Origin: Paenibacillus stellifer
GTDB lineage: Bacteria; Bacillota; Bacilli; Paenibacillales; Paenibacillaceae
Assembly (NCBI RefSeq): GCF_000758685.1
Contig: NZ_CP009286.1
Span: 898,501-962,500, forward strand
Direction of reading: 5' to 3'
DNA length: 64,000 nucleotides
Each line of letters opens with the position of its first letter. Position 1 is the first letter of the stretch. The position numbers were made by a program, and so were the translations under genes. Under the pieces are notes generated by a model. That model worked only from the letters and a program-made list of their open reading frames with translations. It searched no databases and was not told the DNA's origin. Positions 9,129-18,135 of this stretch are shown here, in pieces.

Positions 9129-9379
9129 TATATAGATATTATAAATATGATTTGAATACATACAAAACTTATTTTGGATACCTCTTTGCTGGTGTGCTCG
9201 TAGTTTACATAGTTCTTTTGCTTATTGAGAAAAAGAAGCTGTCTTAACGGGGAGGTACTGAAACTCAGCAGCGTATGGCTGTATTTGTATCGGCACAGGA
9301 GATATCTGGTAATTCAATCCGTTGTCGGAACCATTTTGGTGCCCTTATTAGATTGTTGCCGTAGCAGCGAATACTGTTA

Positions 9380-9611
9380 ATCCAGACTGCAACTGACGAA
9401 TCTCTGACGGCAGAACAAGAGCAGCAAGCCGTCGCTGAGCTGAAACGCAGAGGGGAAGCAGGCAATATCCGGCTGATCTACCCCCGAAGATATTCTGGAC
9501 ACAGTCTGCCAGATGAAGAAAGACGGAAAGCTGATTCTGGCAATCAAGCTCATCCGCCAGCATACCGATTTGTCTCTGGGTGAGGTGAAACAGTATGTTG
9601 AGAAGCTGTAA
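9380..9611 (+). pseudogene. Remnant of a ribosomal L7/L12 C-terminal-like small protein
   Basis: The tail reads KLILAIKLIRQHTDLSLGEV and ends with QYVEKL and a stop at 9609-9611. This is the helix-helix pattern of the L7/L12 C-terminal domain that also occurs in stand-alone small proteins of Paenibacillus. The preceding piece (TAEQEQQAVAELKRRGEAG) is in another frame, with the shift near 9482. No start with a ribosome site remains. It is a decayed gene, not the ribosomal protein itself. Confidence 0.5.
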
Positions 9612-9619
9612 GGATGACA

Positions 9620-10018
9620 AGTAGCGAGGCCTAACTGCTTCATAAACCGGCAGATGCCTGTAACGATTCGTTTTGCATTGTGCTCTCGGCAGCATAAGCT
9701 GTTCGAGCTGGAGTTTCAAGAGGAAGCCGAGGAGCCGACGAAGGTCATGCTGCACCGGGACTTAGTGACCGGCGACCCTGGGGAATGGCAGAACCTAATG
9801 CTGATGCTGGTGGACAAGATGCTGGTCGATACCAAATGTGAAAAGGATACGGTCATTACCTTCGTTCGTGGGCAGTATCACCGGCCGACGAAGGCTAAAA
9901 ACGAGGAATCAGAAGAGAGTGAGAAGAACGAGACGTATGCGCATCGATTCATCCTGTACAGTGTGAACTCCACGGAGCAGCAGCAGAAAAACCTTATGTT
10001 CGATTATTGTAGAGCGGG
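9620..10018 (+). pseudogene. Truncated duplicate of the DUF4317 gene at 12717
   Basis: The DNA from about 9620 repeats the leader of the intact copy (from about 12571), then jumps over roughly 270 bases into its coding part at KLFELEFQEEAEEPTK. It follows that copy nearly base for base as far as NLMFDY. An extra T near 10008 shifts the frame, and similarity stops shortly after. The promoter-proximal part, the start codon and the last two thirds are missing, so this copy cannot make the protein. Confidence 0.8.
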
Positions 10019-10032
10019 AGCTCAACTAATCA

Positions 10033-10063
10033 CGCTTCAGAGACTATCTCTGAGGCGTTTTTT
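10033..10063 (+). terminator. Rho-independent terminator
   Basis: Eleven-base stem CGCTTCAGAGA / TCTCTGAGGCG (one G-T pair) with a CTA loop and TTTTTT. The following 10064-10364 stretch holds no supportable gene. It ends with the leader of the CAP-domain gene. Confidence 0.8.
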
Positions 10064-10364
10064 ATTGAGGAGGTGGCTAACGATTAAACTCAAGTTCGCA
10101 CATGACCCGTTTCATAATCGATCACTGCGAACAGCTTAGTACCCTGATGTTGGCCATAGGCCTTTAATCTTGATTTTTCACTGCTTTCCTTTCGGAAACC
10201 AATTGTACTGTAAGACCAGATAGGCCGAATAGCTTACTCGTCTTCACACAGCAAATCCTCCTTTTTTCCTTGATCTAACTCGGACTCCTCAAGCAGTTCA
10301 ACTTATTTAAAGGGAAAATATTGAAAAATGTCGAATTAATATCTTTAAAAGAAGGGGGATAATC

Positions 10365-12473
10365 ATGCTTTTTGTCAGAAAAAATCGAAATCAGGCAGTT
10401 CGCAGCCAAGGTGTACGCTTGTTACGGTATGCCGTGGTCTTTGCTCTGCTCACCGGAATTGTAAGCTCAGGATTATTCAGTGCAACCAGCACTACTATTG
10501 TTGCAGCAGATGCAGCCAGTGAGGGCGCAGGGTATACTTCAGACCAACTGGAAGCTCTAAACTTCCTCAACGAGGTGCGCAGCCGCACCGGTGTTCAGTC
10601 CGTTCAATTGAGCGCGACCATTACCAAGGCGGCAATTGCGCATGCTGAATTTTATAATGCCAATAAATCGGATCTTCCAGGTCTCAGTGCTCACTCTGAA
10701 ATTTCAGGAAGGCCTGGTTATACGGGGAAGTCGGCATTCGAACGGATGACGGCGGCTGGTTGGGTGTCGGGTGCACGGGGGTACAGCTACGGAGAGGTTA
10801 TGTATTTTGGTCAGACGAGCGGTAAAGCAGCTATTCAAGCTTGGCTCGATACAGCGTATCACCGTTCTATTATTCTAGACCCCGGCTTCACTGAGATTGG
10901 AATTGCAATAGTTGGGGGAACGGCAGTGTTGGATGCCGGAGGTCCTGGGGAGAGCCAGCAGGCCAAAGTGGGGATCACTGTGTACCCCTACGATCAGCAG
11001 ACCAATGTTCCCGTCGGGTTCTATGGAGGCGAAATTCCGGACCCGCTTAGCCAGTTTGCTGTCGAACGGACAGGTTATATTATCTCGACCCATACCGATA
11101 AGGACATAACCTCGCATACAGCGAAAATAACTGATGAGATGGGAACGGAGATTCCTTTTTATGAAGAAGTAAAGGGCGATGATCTATATATTTTTCCTAA
11201 GCCTATATTAAAGGGTAATCACAGGTACACTGTATCTCTGGAATATCAGGTGGAAAGTTCTGCGGACACCCTGAAGAAGGTATGGTCTTTCACAACCGGC
11301 AAAGGGCATGCTCTAACTGGGCTGACGCCAGCTTACACGGAAATTGTGCTGAATGAAGGCGGGCAATTCCAGCTGCAGGTAGAAGGCGGCTTTGATGATG
11401 GAACCACAGAAGTGCTGCCGGGCAGTGAGGTTAAGTATACGGTTAAGCAGAATAATGGTCTAAAGGTCTCATCCACCGGAGCGATATCGGGGGTCAAATC
11501 AGGGGATTATCTCCTTACTGTATCTTCAGGGTCTGTATCTTCACAAGTAAAAGTAAAGGTGTATCCTAAATTAAAAACAAAAGTCTATCCTGCGACGAAC
11601 CCGGGCAAGCTGACAGACATTACGGGGAACAAGGCGCTGCCAGCCATCGAATGGGCACTGCGGGCAGGCGTCATGACCGAAGCCAGCAAGGGACTTTTCA
11701 AGCCTGAGGCGGCGGTAAGCGAGGCTGAATTCTGGACCATGCTTCTAAGAGCGTATAATGTCAATATTGAAGCTTATCAGCCTGCTAAAACAAAGCATTG
11801 GGCAGACGCCGCCTATCTGATTGCCAAGGACCGCAACTTCCCGCTTAATGGTTTATCCAATGTGAGTGCAAGAGATAGCCGGATCACGCGGTTGAAGATC
11901 GCTGAGATTATAGCCGCAGCAGATGGGCTGAACGTCAAGAATAATGATGCTGTGAAGCTCGTCCTTGGTAAGGATTATGTTAGATGTGAAACGGAGCTTT
12001 CAATATCAGGTTATCAGGGTGGAAAATGGATTACCCGTGCCGAGGCTGCACAGATTCTTCAGTATTTGCGGCCTAAGCTTACTGAATTGCGGGGACGTCC
12101 GGTTAGTGCAACACCAAGCTCAAGTATACCGGCACTTCCTCCCAAACAAGTGTATGTTGAGCCGTTAACGCTCGAAGACCGGACATTCTTTGCGAAATTC
12201 GCTGAAGATCATACACTCGTGATTAAAGGGAAATTCACACAATTTGCCGGCCAGACGCTCAAAGTGCAGGTGCAAACAGGCATCAAGCCTCTTAAAGTGA
12301 TAGACAATGTGAGTGTGACCTTAGACAGCGAAGGGAAGTTCCAGATCGACTGCGGGCCTTACGAACAGGAGGCGCTGAATCTGTATCTGGTAACGCCTAA
12401 AGGCAGGTTTTATTTGAATATCCAATATAAGACGATGAATTACACGAAGTATTCCAGTTCATACAACGCATAA
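10365..12473 (+). CDS. Secreted CAP-domain protein with SLH-like cell-wall anchor region
   Basis: A 702-residue exported protein. A signal peptide with a basic start and hydrophobic core occupies residues ~1-48. A CAP/SCP domain spans ~60-210 and has the typical His and Glu positions in AHAEFY, YSYGEV and AYHRSIILDPGF. Beta-rich segments follow (Ig-like near 310-400). An SLH-like region at ~410-570 (AIEWALRAGVM, ITRAEAAQILQYL) is expected to bind cell-wall polysaccharide. A C-terminal beta domain closes the protein. GAAGGGGG precedes the ATG. CAP proteins in bacteria are often wall-associated, with unknown substrates. The gene sits between the broken and the intact DUF4317 copies. Confidence 0.82.
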   Translation: MLFVRKNRNQAVRSQGVRLLRYAVVFALLTGIVSSGLFSATSTTIVAADAASEGAGYTSDQLEALNFLNEVRSRTGVQSVQLSATITKAAIAHAEFYNANKSDLPGLSAHSEISGRPGYTGKSAFERMTAAGWVSGARGYSYGEVMYFGQTSGKAAIQAWLDTAYHRSIILDPGFTEIGIAIVGGTAVLDAGGPGESQQAKVGITVYPYDQQTNVPVGFYGGEIPDPLSQFAVERTGYIISTHTDKDITSHTAKITDEMGTEIPFYEEVKGDDLYIFPKPILKGNHRYTVSLEYQVESSADTLKKVWSFTTGKGHALTGLTPAYTEIVLNEGGQFQLQVEGGFDDGTTEVLPGSEVKYTVKQNNGLKVSSTGAISGVKSGDYLLTVSSGSVSSQVKVKVYPKLKTKVYPATNPGKLTDITGNKALPAIEWALRAGVMTEASKGLFKPEAAVSEAEFWTMLLRAYNVNIEAYQPAKTKHWADAAYLIAKDRNFPLNGLSNVSARDSRITRLKIAEIIAAADGLNVKNNDAVKLVLGKDYVRCETELSISGYQGGKWITRAEAAQILQYLRPKLTELRGRPVSATPSSSIPALPPKQVYVEPLTLEDRTFFAKFAEDHTLVIKGKFTQFAGQTLKVQVQTGIKPLKVIDNVSVTLDSEGKFQIDCGPYEQEALNLYLVTPKGRFYLNIQYKTMNYTKYSSSYNA

Positions 12474-12590
12474 GTTTCGGTAGCGTATCAGCATCTGTAC
12501 TCCCCTGGACCGGGAGAAAGGAGGCTTATGTCTATGAAGAAAAATGCCAAGGCGAGTACGGATAATTTAGCCTAACTGCTTCATTAACCG

Positions 12591-12626
12591 GCAAATGCCT
12601 GTAACGATCCGTTACGGGCATTTTGC
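12591..12626 (+). terminator. Terminator-like inverted repeat upstream of the DUF4317 gene
   Basis: GCAAATGCCTGTAACG pairs with CGTTACGGGCATTTTGC around a three-base loop, giving a long, nearly perfect stem with a T run inside its 3' arm. It should end transcription from the 10365 gene. Part of the same segment is present at 9650 in the decayed duplicate, where the 3' arm is lost. Confidence 0.65.
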
Positions 12627-12716
12627 ATTGTACCATCGGCAATAAACTTACCAAATCCCGCCCCGTCCTTTATACTGGATGAAGCACAATTCTTCGAAGG
12701 AGCCGCTGAACCCATT

Positions 12717-13883
12717 ATGAATAAAAAAGAAGTAGCACACATACGCAAGCAGTTTAAGCTGGACCATGATTTGCTGAACTTATACGACATTCTGAACGTG
12801 TATATTATGAAGGACAGCAGCGAGATCTATCATTGGGAGCGTCTGCCGTTTGGCCTCGTGGACCGGGAGAAGCAGGAGCTGTATATGGGCAATTTCAAAA
12901 AACTGCTGACCGGCGAGCTTGATCATAAGCTGTTCGAGCTGAAGTTTCAGGAGGAAGCCGAGGAGCCAACGAAGGTCATGCTGCACCAGGGTTTAGTGAC
13001 CGGCGACCCGGAGGAATGGCAGGACCTGATGCTGATGCTGGTGGATAAGATGCTGGTCGATACCAAATATGAAAAGGATACGGTTATTACCTTCGTTCGC
13101 GGGCAGTATCACCGGCCGACGAAGGCTAGGAGCGAAGAATCGGAAGAGAGTGAGAAGAACGAGACGTATGCGCATCAATTCATCCTGTGCAGTGTGAACT
13201 CCACGGAGCAGCAGCGGAAAAACCTTATGTTCGATTATGTAGAGCGGGAATTCAAGTATAATGTCATCGTCGATCCGATTGTTAAGCTAAGCTCGCCGGA
13301 GCAGGGGTTCTTCTATCCAAGTGTGACCGACAACTATTCCGATGTGAACCGCATTCTGTATTGTACGGGTAAATCGAATTATCCCGATGCGCGATTCATC
13401 GAGCAGGTTTTGAATGCAGAGACATCGGTAACGGCCTTGGAGGAGAGATCCTATTTTGAGGACATCGTGAAGGAATTGGCGGGCGAACAGCTCGATACGA
13501 CGACGATTGCCCAGGTGTATGAGCAGATCCAACAGGTCATCGAAGATGGAGCAGGGGAGGAAGAGCCGCCTACGCTTGATTTCAAGGATGTAGAACGCGT
13601 CCTGCAGGCGAGCGGAATAGAGAATGTGACGGCCGAGAAGGTGGAGCGGGCGTTCGAAACGATCCTCGATGACCGCAACTATGAAATGAAGGCAACCAGC
13701 GTGATCCCGAAATTCACCTCGAAGTCGATCAAGATCGAGACTAAGGTGGCCACCATTTCCGTCAGCCCGCAGGATCTGCGGTATGTGAAGCAGGTGAACT
13801 ATCAGGGGAAACGCTGCATCATGATCGAGGTTGACGAGGATGTCGTGATTGAGGGCTTTACGCTGAGTACGGAAATATTGTAG
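12717..13883 (+). CDS. DUF4317 family protein
   Basis: A 388-residue soluble protein beginning MNKKEVAHIRKQFKLDHDLL, the usual opening of DUF4317 proteins in Firmicutes. It has no signal peptide or membrane segment and is acidic, with a charged Glu/Lys middle (residues ~140-160). The ATG at 12717 follows GAAGGAGC at a somewhat long distance. The family has no established function. A deleted second copy lies at 9620. The next gene, a Fic protein, starts 58 bases after the stop and may be co-transcribed. Confidence 0.82.
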   Translation: MNKKEVAHIRKQFKLDHDLLNLYDILNVYIMKDSSEIYHWERLPFGLVDREKQELYMGNFKKLLTGELDHKLFELKFQEEAEEPTKVMLHQGLVTGDPEEWQDLMLMLVDKMLVDTKYEKDTVITFVRGQYHRPTKARSEESEESEKNETYAHQFILCSVNSTEQQRKNLMFDYVEREFKYNVIVDPIVKLSSPEQGFFYPSVTDNYSDVNRILYCTGKSNYPDARFIEQVLNAETSVTALEERSYFEDIVKELAGEQLDTTTIAQVYEQIQQVIEDGAGEEEPPTLDFKDVERVLQASGIENVTAEKVERAFETILDDRNYEMKATSVIPKFTSKSIKIETKVATISVSPQDLRYVKQVNYQGKRCIMIEVDEDVVIEGFTLSTEIL

Positions 13884-13941
13884 GTTGGCTTGACATACAC
13901 AACGGAACATGCAGTAATGAAAAAGGAAAGGAGTGAGCAGG

Positions 13942-14688
13942 ATGAACTACTCTGAATTACTGCGTAAAAAAGTCTTATATGAACAAGCTAAAGACACACT
14001 CCCGGACATTACCGTCAAAAGCTACGTACAGGCCTTCGAACTGGAATATACGCATAACTCGACCGCTATTGAGGGCAACACGTTAACCCTTCTGGAAACC
14101 AAGGTTGTTTTGGAGGAAGGACTGTCTGTGGGTGGCAAGAAGCTTCGGGAAATTTATGAGGTCATTAATCATAATAAAGCTTACCAGCATGTTAAAGCCA
14201 GCATTGCCCAGAGGCAGCCTTTGGGTGAAGCGATTATCAAGGACATCCACGCTATACTGACAGAGAATATAATGGTGGGTGGCATCTATCGGAATATGGA
14301 GGTATATATTTCGGGTGCTGCTCATACTCCGCCTGCGCCTAATGAGATGTATCGTCAGGTGGAAAATTTCTACGCCGATCTGGCTGAGAAAAATACTGCC
14401 AACGCTATCGAGCTTGCGGCATGGACCCATGCCGAGTTTGTCCGAATTCACCCGTTCGCTGATGGGAATGGCAGAACCTCACGGCTGATTATGAACTATC
14501 AGTTGCTAGCGAACGGCTTTCTCCCCGTCTCCATTGCTAAGGAAGCCCGGCTGGATTACTTCAATGCGCTGGAAGCCTACGCCGTGCATCGGGACCTGCA
14601 GCCCTTCGCCGACATGATCGCCTCGCTGGAAGAGCAGCAACTTGATCGCTATCTGGGGATGATCGAACGGCAAGAGCAGCAGGAGTAA
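13942..14688 (+). CDS. Fic-domain protein (AMPylation-type), self-inhibited class
   Basis: A 248-residue protein with the Fic signature HPFADGNGRTSR near residue 170, complete with catalytic His and the anion-binding loop. An N-terminal motif STAIEGN (near residue 36) fits the (S/T)xxxE(G/N) inhibitory helix, so the domain is of the type whose active site is blocked by its own N-terminus. The family transfers AMP or similar groups onto Ser, Thr or Tyr of target proteins. The ATG at 13942 is preferred, because AAGGAG lies 9 bases upstream; the GTG at 13933 directly abuts that site. No antitoxin gene is adjacent. Confidence 0.88.
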   Translation: MNYSELLRKKVLYEQAKDTLPDITVKSYVQAFELEYTHNSTAIEGNTLTLLETKVVLEEGLSVGGKKLREIYEVINHNKAYQHVKASIAQRQPLGEAIIKDIHAILTENIMVGGIYRNMEVYISGAAHTPPAPNEMYRQVENFYADLAEKNTANAIELAAWTHAEFVRIHPFADGNGRTSRLIMNYQLLANGFLPVSIAKEARLDYFNALEAYAVHRDLQPFADMIASLEEQQLDRYLGMIERQEQQE

Positions 14689-14829
14689 GGACAACACCGG
14701 AGCGGAGCGAGGATAAGTCCGAACCCAAAGCCATCACATTTCAAAGTGTGGAGGCCACGCAAGTTTCGAATGAACTGGCTGAAGTTTGATGACGCATAAT
14801 GACCAGGAACGCTGTTTCCGCCGAACGAA

Positions 14830-14858
14830 GACCCGCCATCGCCGAATGACGGGTCTTT
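14830..14858 (+). terminator. Rho-independent terminator
   Basis: GACCCG / CGGGTC stem with further CAT/ATG pairing and a short T run. It lies between the Fic gene and the convergent AraC gene. Confidence 0.5.
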
Positions 14859-14955
14859 GTAGCTGGAATCGGTGGAAAAATCTACTCGGTGACAATAATC
14901 GATGGAAGTATTTTGACTTTCTTTGGGGGCTGGTAATGGCCAACCACTGAACGTA

Positions 14956-15873
14956 TTAATACGCTCTATTCCTTTTTCGGAAATCTTTCGGCGACAGATT
15001 GAAATGATGGGCGAAGACTTTTGTGAAATAACTGGCATTATTAAAACCGCATTGAAACGCGATTTCTGATATATTTTTGACGGAATCGTTCTTCAACATA
15101 AGGGCTGCCTGGCTTAGACGATAATGGAGCAAATACTGTATCGGTGAAGTCTTGATCGTATGCTTAAAGCAGCGCAGGCATTCTCTGGTGCTTATGGCAG
15201 CGGCATCTGCAATATCGGTTAATGAGATATTCTCTGCAAAATTGGCGTGAATGTATGCAATCATTTTCTTTGAGCGTGACGTGTCAATTGAGCAGCTCCC
15301 TTTAGCTGCCTCTTTTCTTGAAGTCTTCCAGATGGTCAGACAGATTCTGGACAAATCTTCTCGTATGGTAAATTCCATTCCTTCTTCCATAACATTATTC
15401 TGGTAATTCATTAATCCTTCAAAGGATGTCGTAAACCATTCTGCAATTGGCTTGGATGTGTCTGGGTGCAGAAGGAGTGATTCCAGTTCATAATCGGTGA
15501 TCAGAGGGCCAACATATTTGGTGTAGTAGAGACTCTCCTTATTGCCACTGATCAGATCTGGATGAAATAAGACCGAACATATGGTGCAGACAGGTGATGC
15601 AACAGCATAATGAAGAACACCGGAATTAATGAAGACCCCTTCTCCTTTGGTCAGTGTAAAAGAACTGGACGGTGTCTGTAGTTTCAACTCCCCGTCTATT
15701 ATGTAGATTAGCTCCAGCTCATCATGCCAGTGCCAGGGAATGTCATCTCCGTCTTCATTCGTGAAAGTGGTGGAATAGGCGGCGCATGGAAAATCGGTTG
15801 TTCCGTGGTGTCTTACTTCTCTTTTATTGTGGTCCAAATAGATATGGCAATCTGTAGAGTCTGCATGATTCAT
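14956..15873 (-). CDS. AraC-family transcriptional regulator with cupin domain
   Basis: A 305-residue regulator. The N-terminal cupin-like sensor (residues ~40-110) has WHWHDELELIYIIDGE. The C-terminal ~100 residues carry two helix-turn-helix motifs (ISLTDIADAAAISTRECL and ISEIAFQCGFNNASYFTKVF). GAAGGA precedes the ATG. It is divergent from the SnoaL-like gene at 16006, with 132 bases between them, and probably controls it. AraC proteins of this form sense small molecules, often sugars. Confidence 0.88.
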   Translation of the reverse strand: MNHADSTDCHIYLDHNKREVRHHGTTDFPCAAYSTTFTNEDGDDIPWHWHDELELIYIIDGELKLQTPSSSFTLTKGEGVFINSGVLHYAVASPVCTICSVLFHPDLISGNKESLYYTKYVGPLITDYELESLLLHPDTSKPIAEWFTTSFEGLMNYQNNVMEEGMEFTIREDLSRICLTIWKTSRKEAAKGSCSIDTSRSKKMIAYIHANFAENISLTDIADAAAISTRECLRCFKHTIKTSPIQYLLHYRLSQAALMLKNDSVKNISEIAFQCGFNNASYFTKVFAHHFNLSPKDFRKRNRAY

Positions 15874-16005
15874 TTTTACATTCTTCCTTCAAAACCAAGT
15901 GATGGCGATTTATTTATAGTATATGGCGAAAATATAATAGAATCAAGACAACGATGGCGATATAATCATATTGTAAATAAAATACAGGCATCATGGAGGT
16001 GTCTT

Positions 16006-16410
16006 ATGACAAATAAAGAGATTGTAAAAGGATTTTTTGTAGAAAGTTATCAGAATCATAATTATGATTTTGTGCTGCAATATGTAGCCAAAGATTATGT
16101 GGATCACAGTCCGGCTAATGCAAGAAGTAATGAAGAAGCAGTTGGAATTCTTAAGTTAGTGGAAAATATGTTTTCAGATATGAAAATAGAGGTTTTAGAC
16201 CTGTTTGAAGAAGCGGATATGGTAGCCACCAGAATAAGATATACCGGAATTCATACCGGCGAATGTATGGGGATAGCAGCTACAGGAAGAAAAATCAGTT
16301 TTGAGGCGCTGGAGAATTTTAAAGTAGTGGATGGTCAGATCACAGAATCGTGGGGATATTGGCCGGATCTTTATATTAAGAGTTGTCTGAGCCGATCCAC
16401 TCCCGGATGA
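16006..16410 (+). CDS. SnoaL-like / ester cyclase family small protein
   Basis: A 134-residue cone-shaped SnoaL/NTF2-like fold protein, with YVAKDYVDHSP near residue 30 and the closing segment FEALENFKVVDGQITESWGY. The start is the ATG at 16006 after GGAGGTGTCTT; longer in-frame extensions upstream lack a ribosome site and overlap the AraC promoter region. Family members are often annotated as ester cyclases or polyketide-like cyclases, but most have no known substrate. The divergent AraC gene is its likely regulator. Confidence 0.8.
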   Translation: MTNKEIVKGFFVESYQNHNYDFVLQYVAKDYVDHSPANARSNEEAVGILKLVENMFSDMKIEVLDLFEEADMVATRIRYTGIHTGECMGIAATGRKISFEALENFKVVDGQITESWGYWPDLYIKSCLSRSTPG

Positions 16411-16474
16411 AAGTCGTCCTTGCCTGACTTCATTTTGGGAACATGACCTGAATGAACCGGGAGATAACAATACA

Positions 16475-16871
16475 ATGGCGGACATTCTTTTTAAAACAGA
16501 TGAGCATGTGTTCAGTTACAGAGTTGCCGGGATTTTGATCAGAAATGGAAGCGTTCTCTTACAAAAGCCTGTCCATGATCCCGGATATGTTGTTCCCGGT
16601 GGGCATGTCGGCTTCGGCGAAACTAATGAAGAAACTCTTATTCGAGAATTCCGGGAAGAACTGGCTGCGGATATCACCGTGAACGGACTGAGATGGGTTG
16701 GCGAGATCTTTTTTCCTTGGGGAGGCAAGCCCTGTCATCAAATTTGCTTGTATTACGAGGTGGATCAAGATGGATCGGATTGCAGAGCTTGAATTGTACC
16801 CGGTCAATGCCAAGGAGCTGCTGAAGCATTACAGTTCTGAAGTGAGACACTTTGTGTACAAGGAGCAGTGA
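16475..16871 (+). pseudogene. NUDIX hydrolase gene with internal deletion and frameshift
   Basis: The front encodes a good Nudix box (GHVGFGETNEETLI followed by REFREEL), which would hydrolyse nucleoside diphosphate-linked compounds. After YYEVDQDGSD the frame ends at 16792. The expected C-terminus (ELELYPVNAKELLKHY and HFVYKEQ) continues in another frame to a stop at 16869-16871. About 25 residues normally found between these parts are absent. The short product might still fold, but the gene looks damaged. Confidence 0.7.
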
Positions 16872-16872
16872 A

Positions 16873-17295
16873 ATGGAGATCAGACTTGCTAACCCAAACG
16901 ATGCGGCTTCCTTATTTGAAATGAACGAACGCTTTAATGGTGCAGGCAGTACGTCACAAGAACTTCTCGAGGACTCCATTGCCAACAATGGTCAGGAAGC
17001 GGTTTTTATTGCGACTGTTGATGGCGCGGCAGCGGGCTTCTGTTGTGCGCAGCTTTTTAAGTCCATGTGTTATCGTTCATTCTATGTGGAGATAACGGAG
17101 CTTTTTGTAGAAGAAAAGTATCGCAAGCAAGGGGTTGCCACGGCACTAATGGGATTCGCAGAGGATTATTTCAAGGACAAGAATGTGAAGGGCTATCAGC
17201 TGTTTACGGGGAAGCAGAATGAAATTGCCCAAGCATTTTACGAGAAGAATGGGTATGCAAAATCGGAAGAGCAGATGTACAGAAAGAGGCTGTGA
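16873..17295 (+). CDS. GNAT-family N-acetyltransferase
   Basis: A 140-residue acetyltransferase. The acetyl-CoA binding motif A is seen as EITELFVEEKYRKQGVATAL (R-x-x-G-V/A pattern) near residue 75, and the C-terminal FYEKNGYAKSEEQMY is typical. The ATG at 16873 follows AAGGAGCAG, and the gene begins one base after the decayed NUDIX frame ends, so the two were probably an operon. The acyl acceptor cannot be told from sequence. Confidence 0.85.
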   Translation: MEIRLANPNDAASLFEMNERFNGAGSTSQELLEDSIANNGQEAVFIATVDGAAAGFCCAQLFKSMCYRSFYVEITELFVEEKYRKQGVATALMGFAEDYFKDKNVKGYQLFTGKQNEIAQAFYEKNGYAKSEEQMYRKRL

Positions 17296-17349
17296 ACCAG
17301 AAGTTTCGCAGCTGATTGATCAAATACCGAAACAGCAGGAGGCCGAACA

Positions 17350-17631
17350 ATGACGTACATATATTTGATGAACAATGTAAAGCCAATGAATAAGGAACTC
17401 ATCAAGAGCCATGTGGAACACTTAAAAGAGTTAAAGAATCAAGGTAAACTTGTATTTTGCGGGCCTTTTACGGATTATCCCGGAGGCATGGTCATCTTTT
17501 TGGCTGAAGATATGGAGGAAGCAATGAAGATTGCAAAGTCAGATCCTTTCATTGCTTCAGGATGTAAATCTTTTGAAATCAGAACGATAGAGCCAGCCAA
17601 TGACCAAAACAATTACCTATTAGAAGAATGA
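17350..17631 (+). CDS. YciI-like family protein
   Basis: A 93-residue protein with the ferredoxin-like YciI pattern: a His/Glu region HVEHLKELKNQGKLVFCGPF and DPFIASGCKSFEIR. AGGAGG precedes the ATG. These small proteins form dimers and are thought to be enzymes, but few substrates are known. It lies just after the GNAT gene and may be co-transcribed with it. Confidence 0.75.
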   Translation: MTYIYLMNNVKPMNKELIKSHVEHLKELKNQGKLVFCGPFTDYPGGMVIFLAEDMEEAMKIAKSDPFIASGCKSFEIRTIEPANDQNNYLLEE

Positions 17632-17712
17632 CTTAAAACAGGGCGCCTATTCCCCAAGATTATTGAGGCGTATATGAAACGGAGGCTCATGGAGTTATGC
17701 GCTGGGCTGCTG

Positions 17713-18135
17713 TTACAGCGGATATAAGCTATCCTGGTAATTCTGCACATAGTATCGGACGTTGCTTCTTCCGCGCTGAATGATGGTGTGGCCCTCTGCC
17801 TCAAGCTTCTGCTTTTGCTTCCCAACACCGCCTGGATATTTTGGATTTAGCTCACCGTCCGCTTTAAGCGTCCTCCAATACGGTGTTTTATCGTCATTCC
17901 TTTGCTCACTTGCCCATGCTGCAATGGAAACAAAGATTCCTGCGGTGATCGGATCGGTAAAATCCGCATGGTTTGCCTTGGCGAAGGCATCTCTGATTTG
18001 CCCCGTTGTAATAACTTTGCCTAATGGCACGGCTTTCATCACCCGGTCGTAATCCACAGGCGGTGCAAAATACATCCGCTCGCCGCCATACTTTTCAATG
18101 CTTCTCTTATCCGTAATCACTTGTACTTTCGGCAT
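17713..18135 (-). CDS. MGMT-like (alkyltransferase-fold) protein without cysteine
   Basis: A 140-residue protein of the O6-methylguanine methyltransferase fold, with VPLGKVITTGQIRDAFAK, AGIFVSIAAWASEQR and PYWRTLKADGELNPKYPGG. The acceptor Cys of true alkyltransferases is absent, and the whole protein contains no cysteine. It therefore cannot repair alkylated guanine by transfer and may only bind DNA, as alkyltransferase-like proteins do. The start at 18135 (MPKVQV) is chosen over 18156 because a weak AAGAAAG lies just upstream; the longer form is possible. Upstream, 18157-18412 is AT-rich with nothing recognised. Confidence 0.72.
   Translation of the reverse strand: MPKVQVITDKRSIEKYGGERMYFAPPVDYDRVMKAVPLGKVITTGQIRDAFAKANHADFTDPITAGIFVSIAAWASEQRNDDKTPYWRTLKADGELNPKYPGGVGKQKQKLEAEGHTIIQRGRSNVRYYVQNYQDSLYPL

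Larger units (their letters stand above)
7824..9247 (+). pseudogene. Small membrane protein gene interrupted by IS630
   Basis: The first 56 codons (7824-7991) encode a hydrophobic N-terminus ending SPFISI, then an immediate stop formed by the insertion. The rest reappears at 9131-9247 beyond the element, with words such as YLFAGVLVVYIVLL that match the paralogue at 4450. Removing the element together with one TATA copy joins the two parts in frame into a protein of about 94 residues. The gene lies directly behind the XRE regulator at 7589 and would form an operon with it. Confidence 0.85.

Noticed and set aside
9654..10139. A 161-residue protein
   Set aside because: It is the frameshifted, deleted copy of the DUF4317 gene with unrelated sequence at both ends.
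12530..12574. A 14-codon peptide with a strong AGGAGG site
   Set aside because: Too short, no recognisable sequence, ends at the terminator segment; probably a gene remnant.
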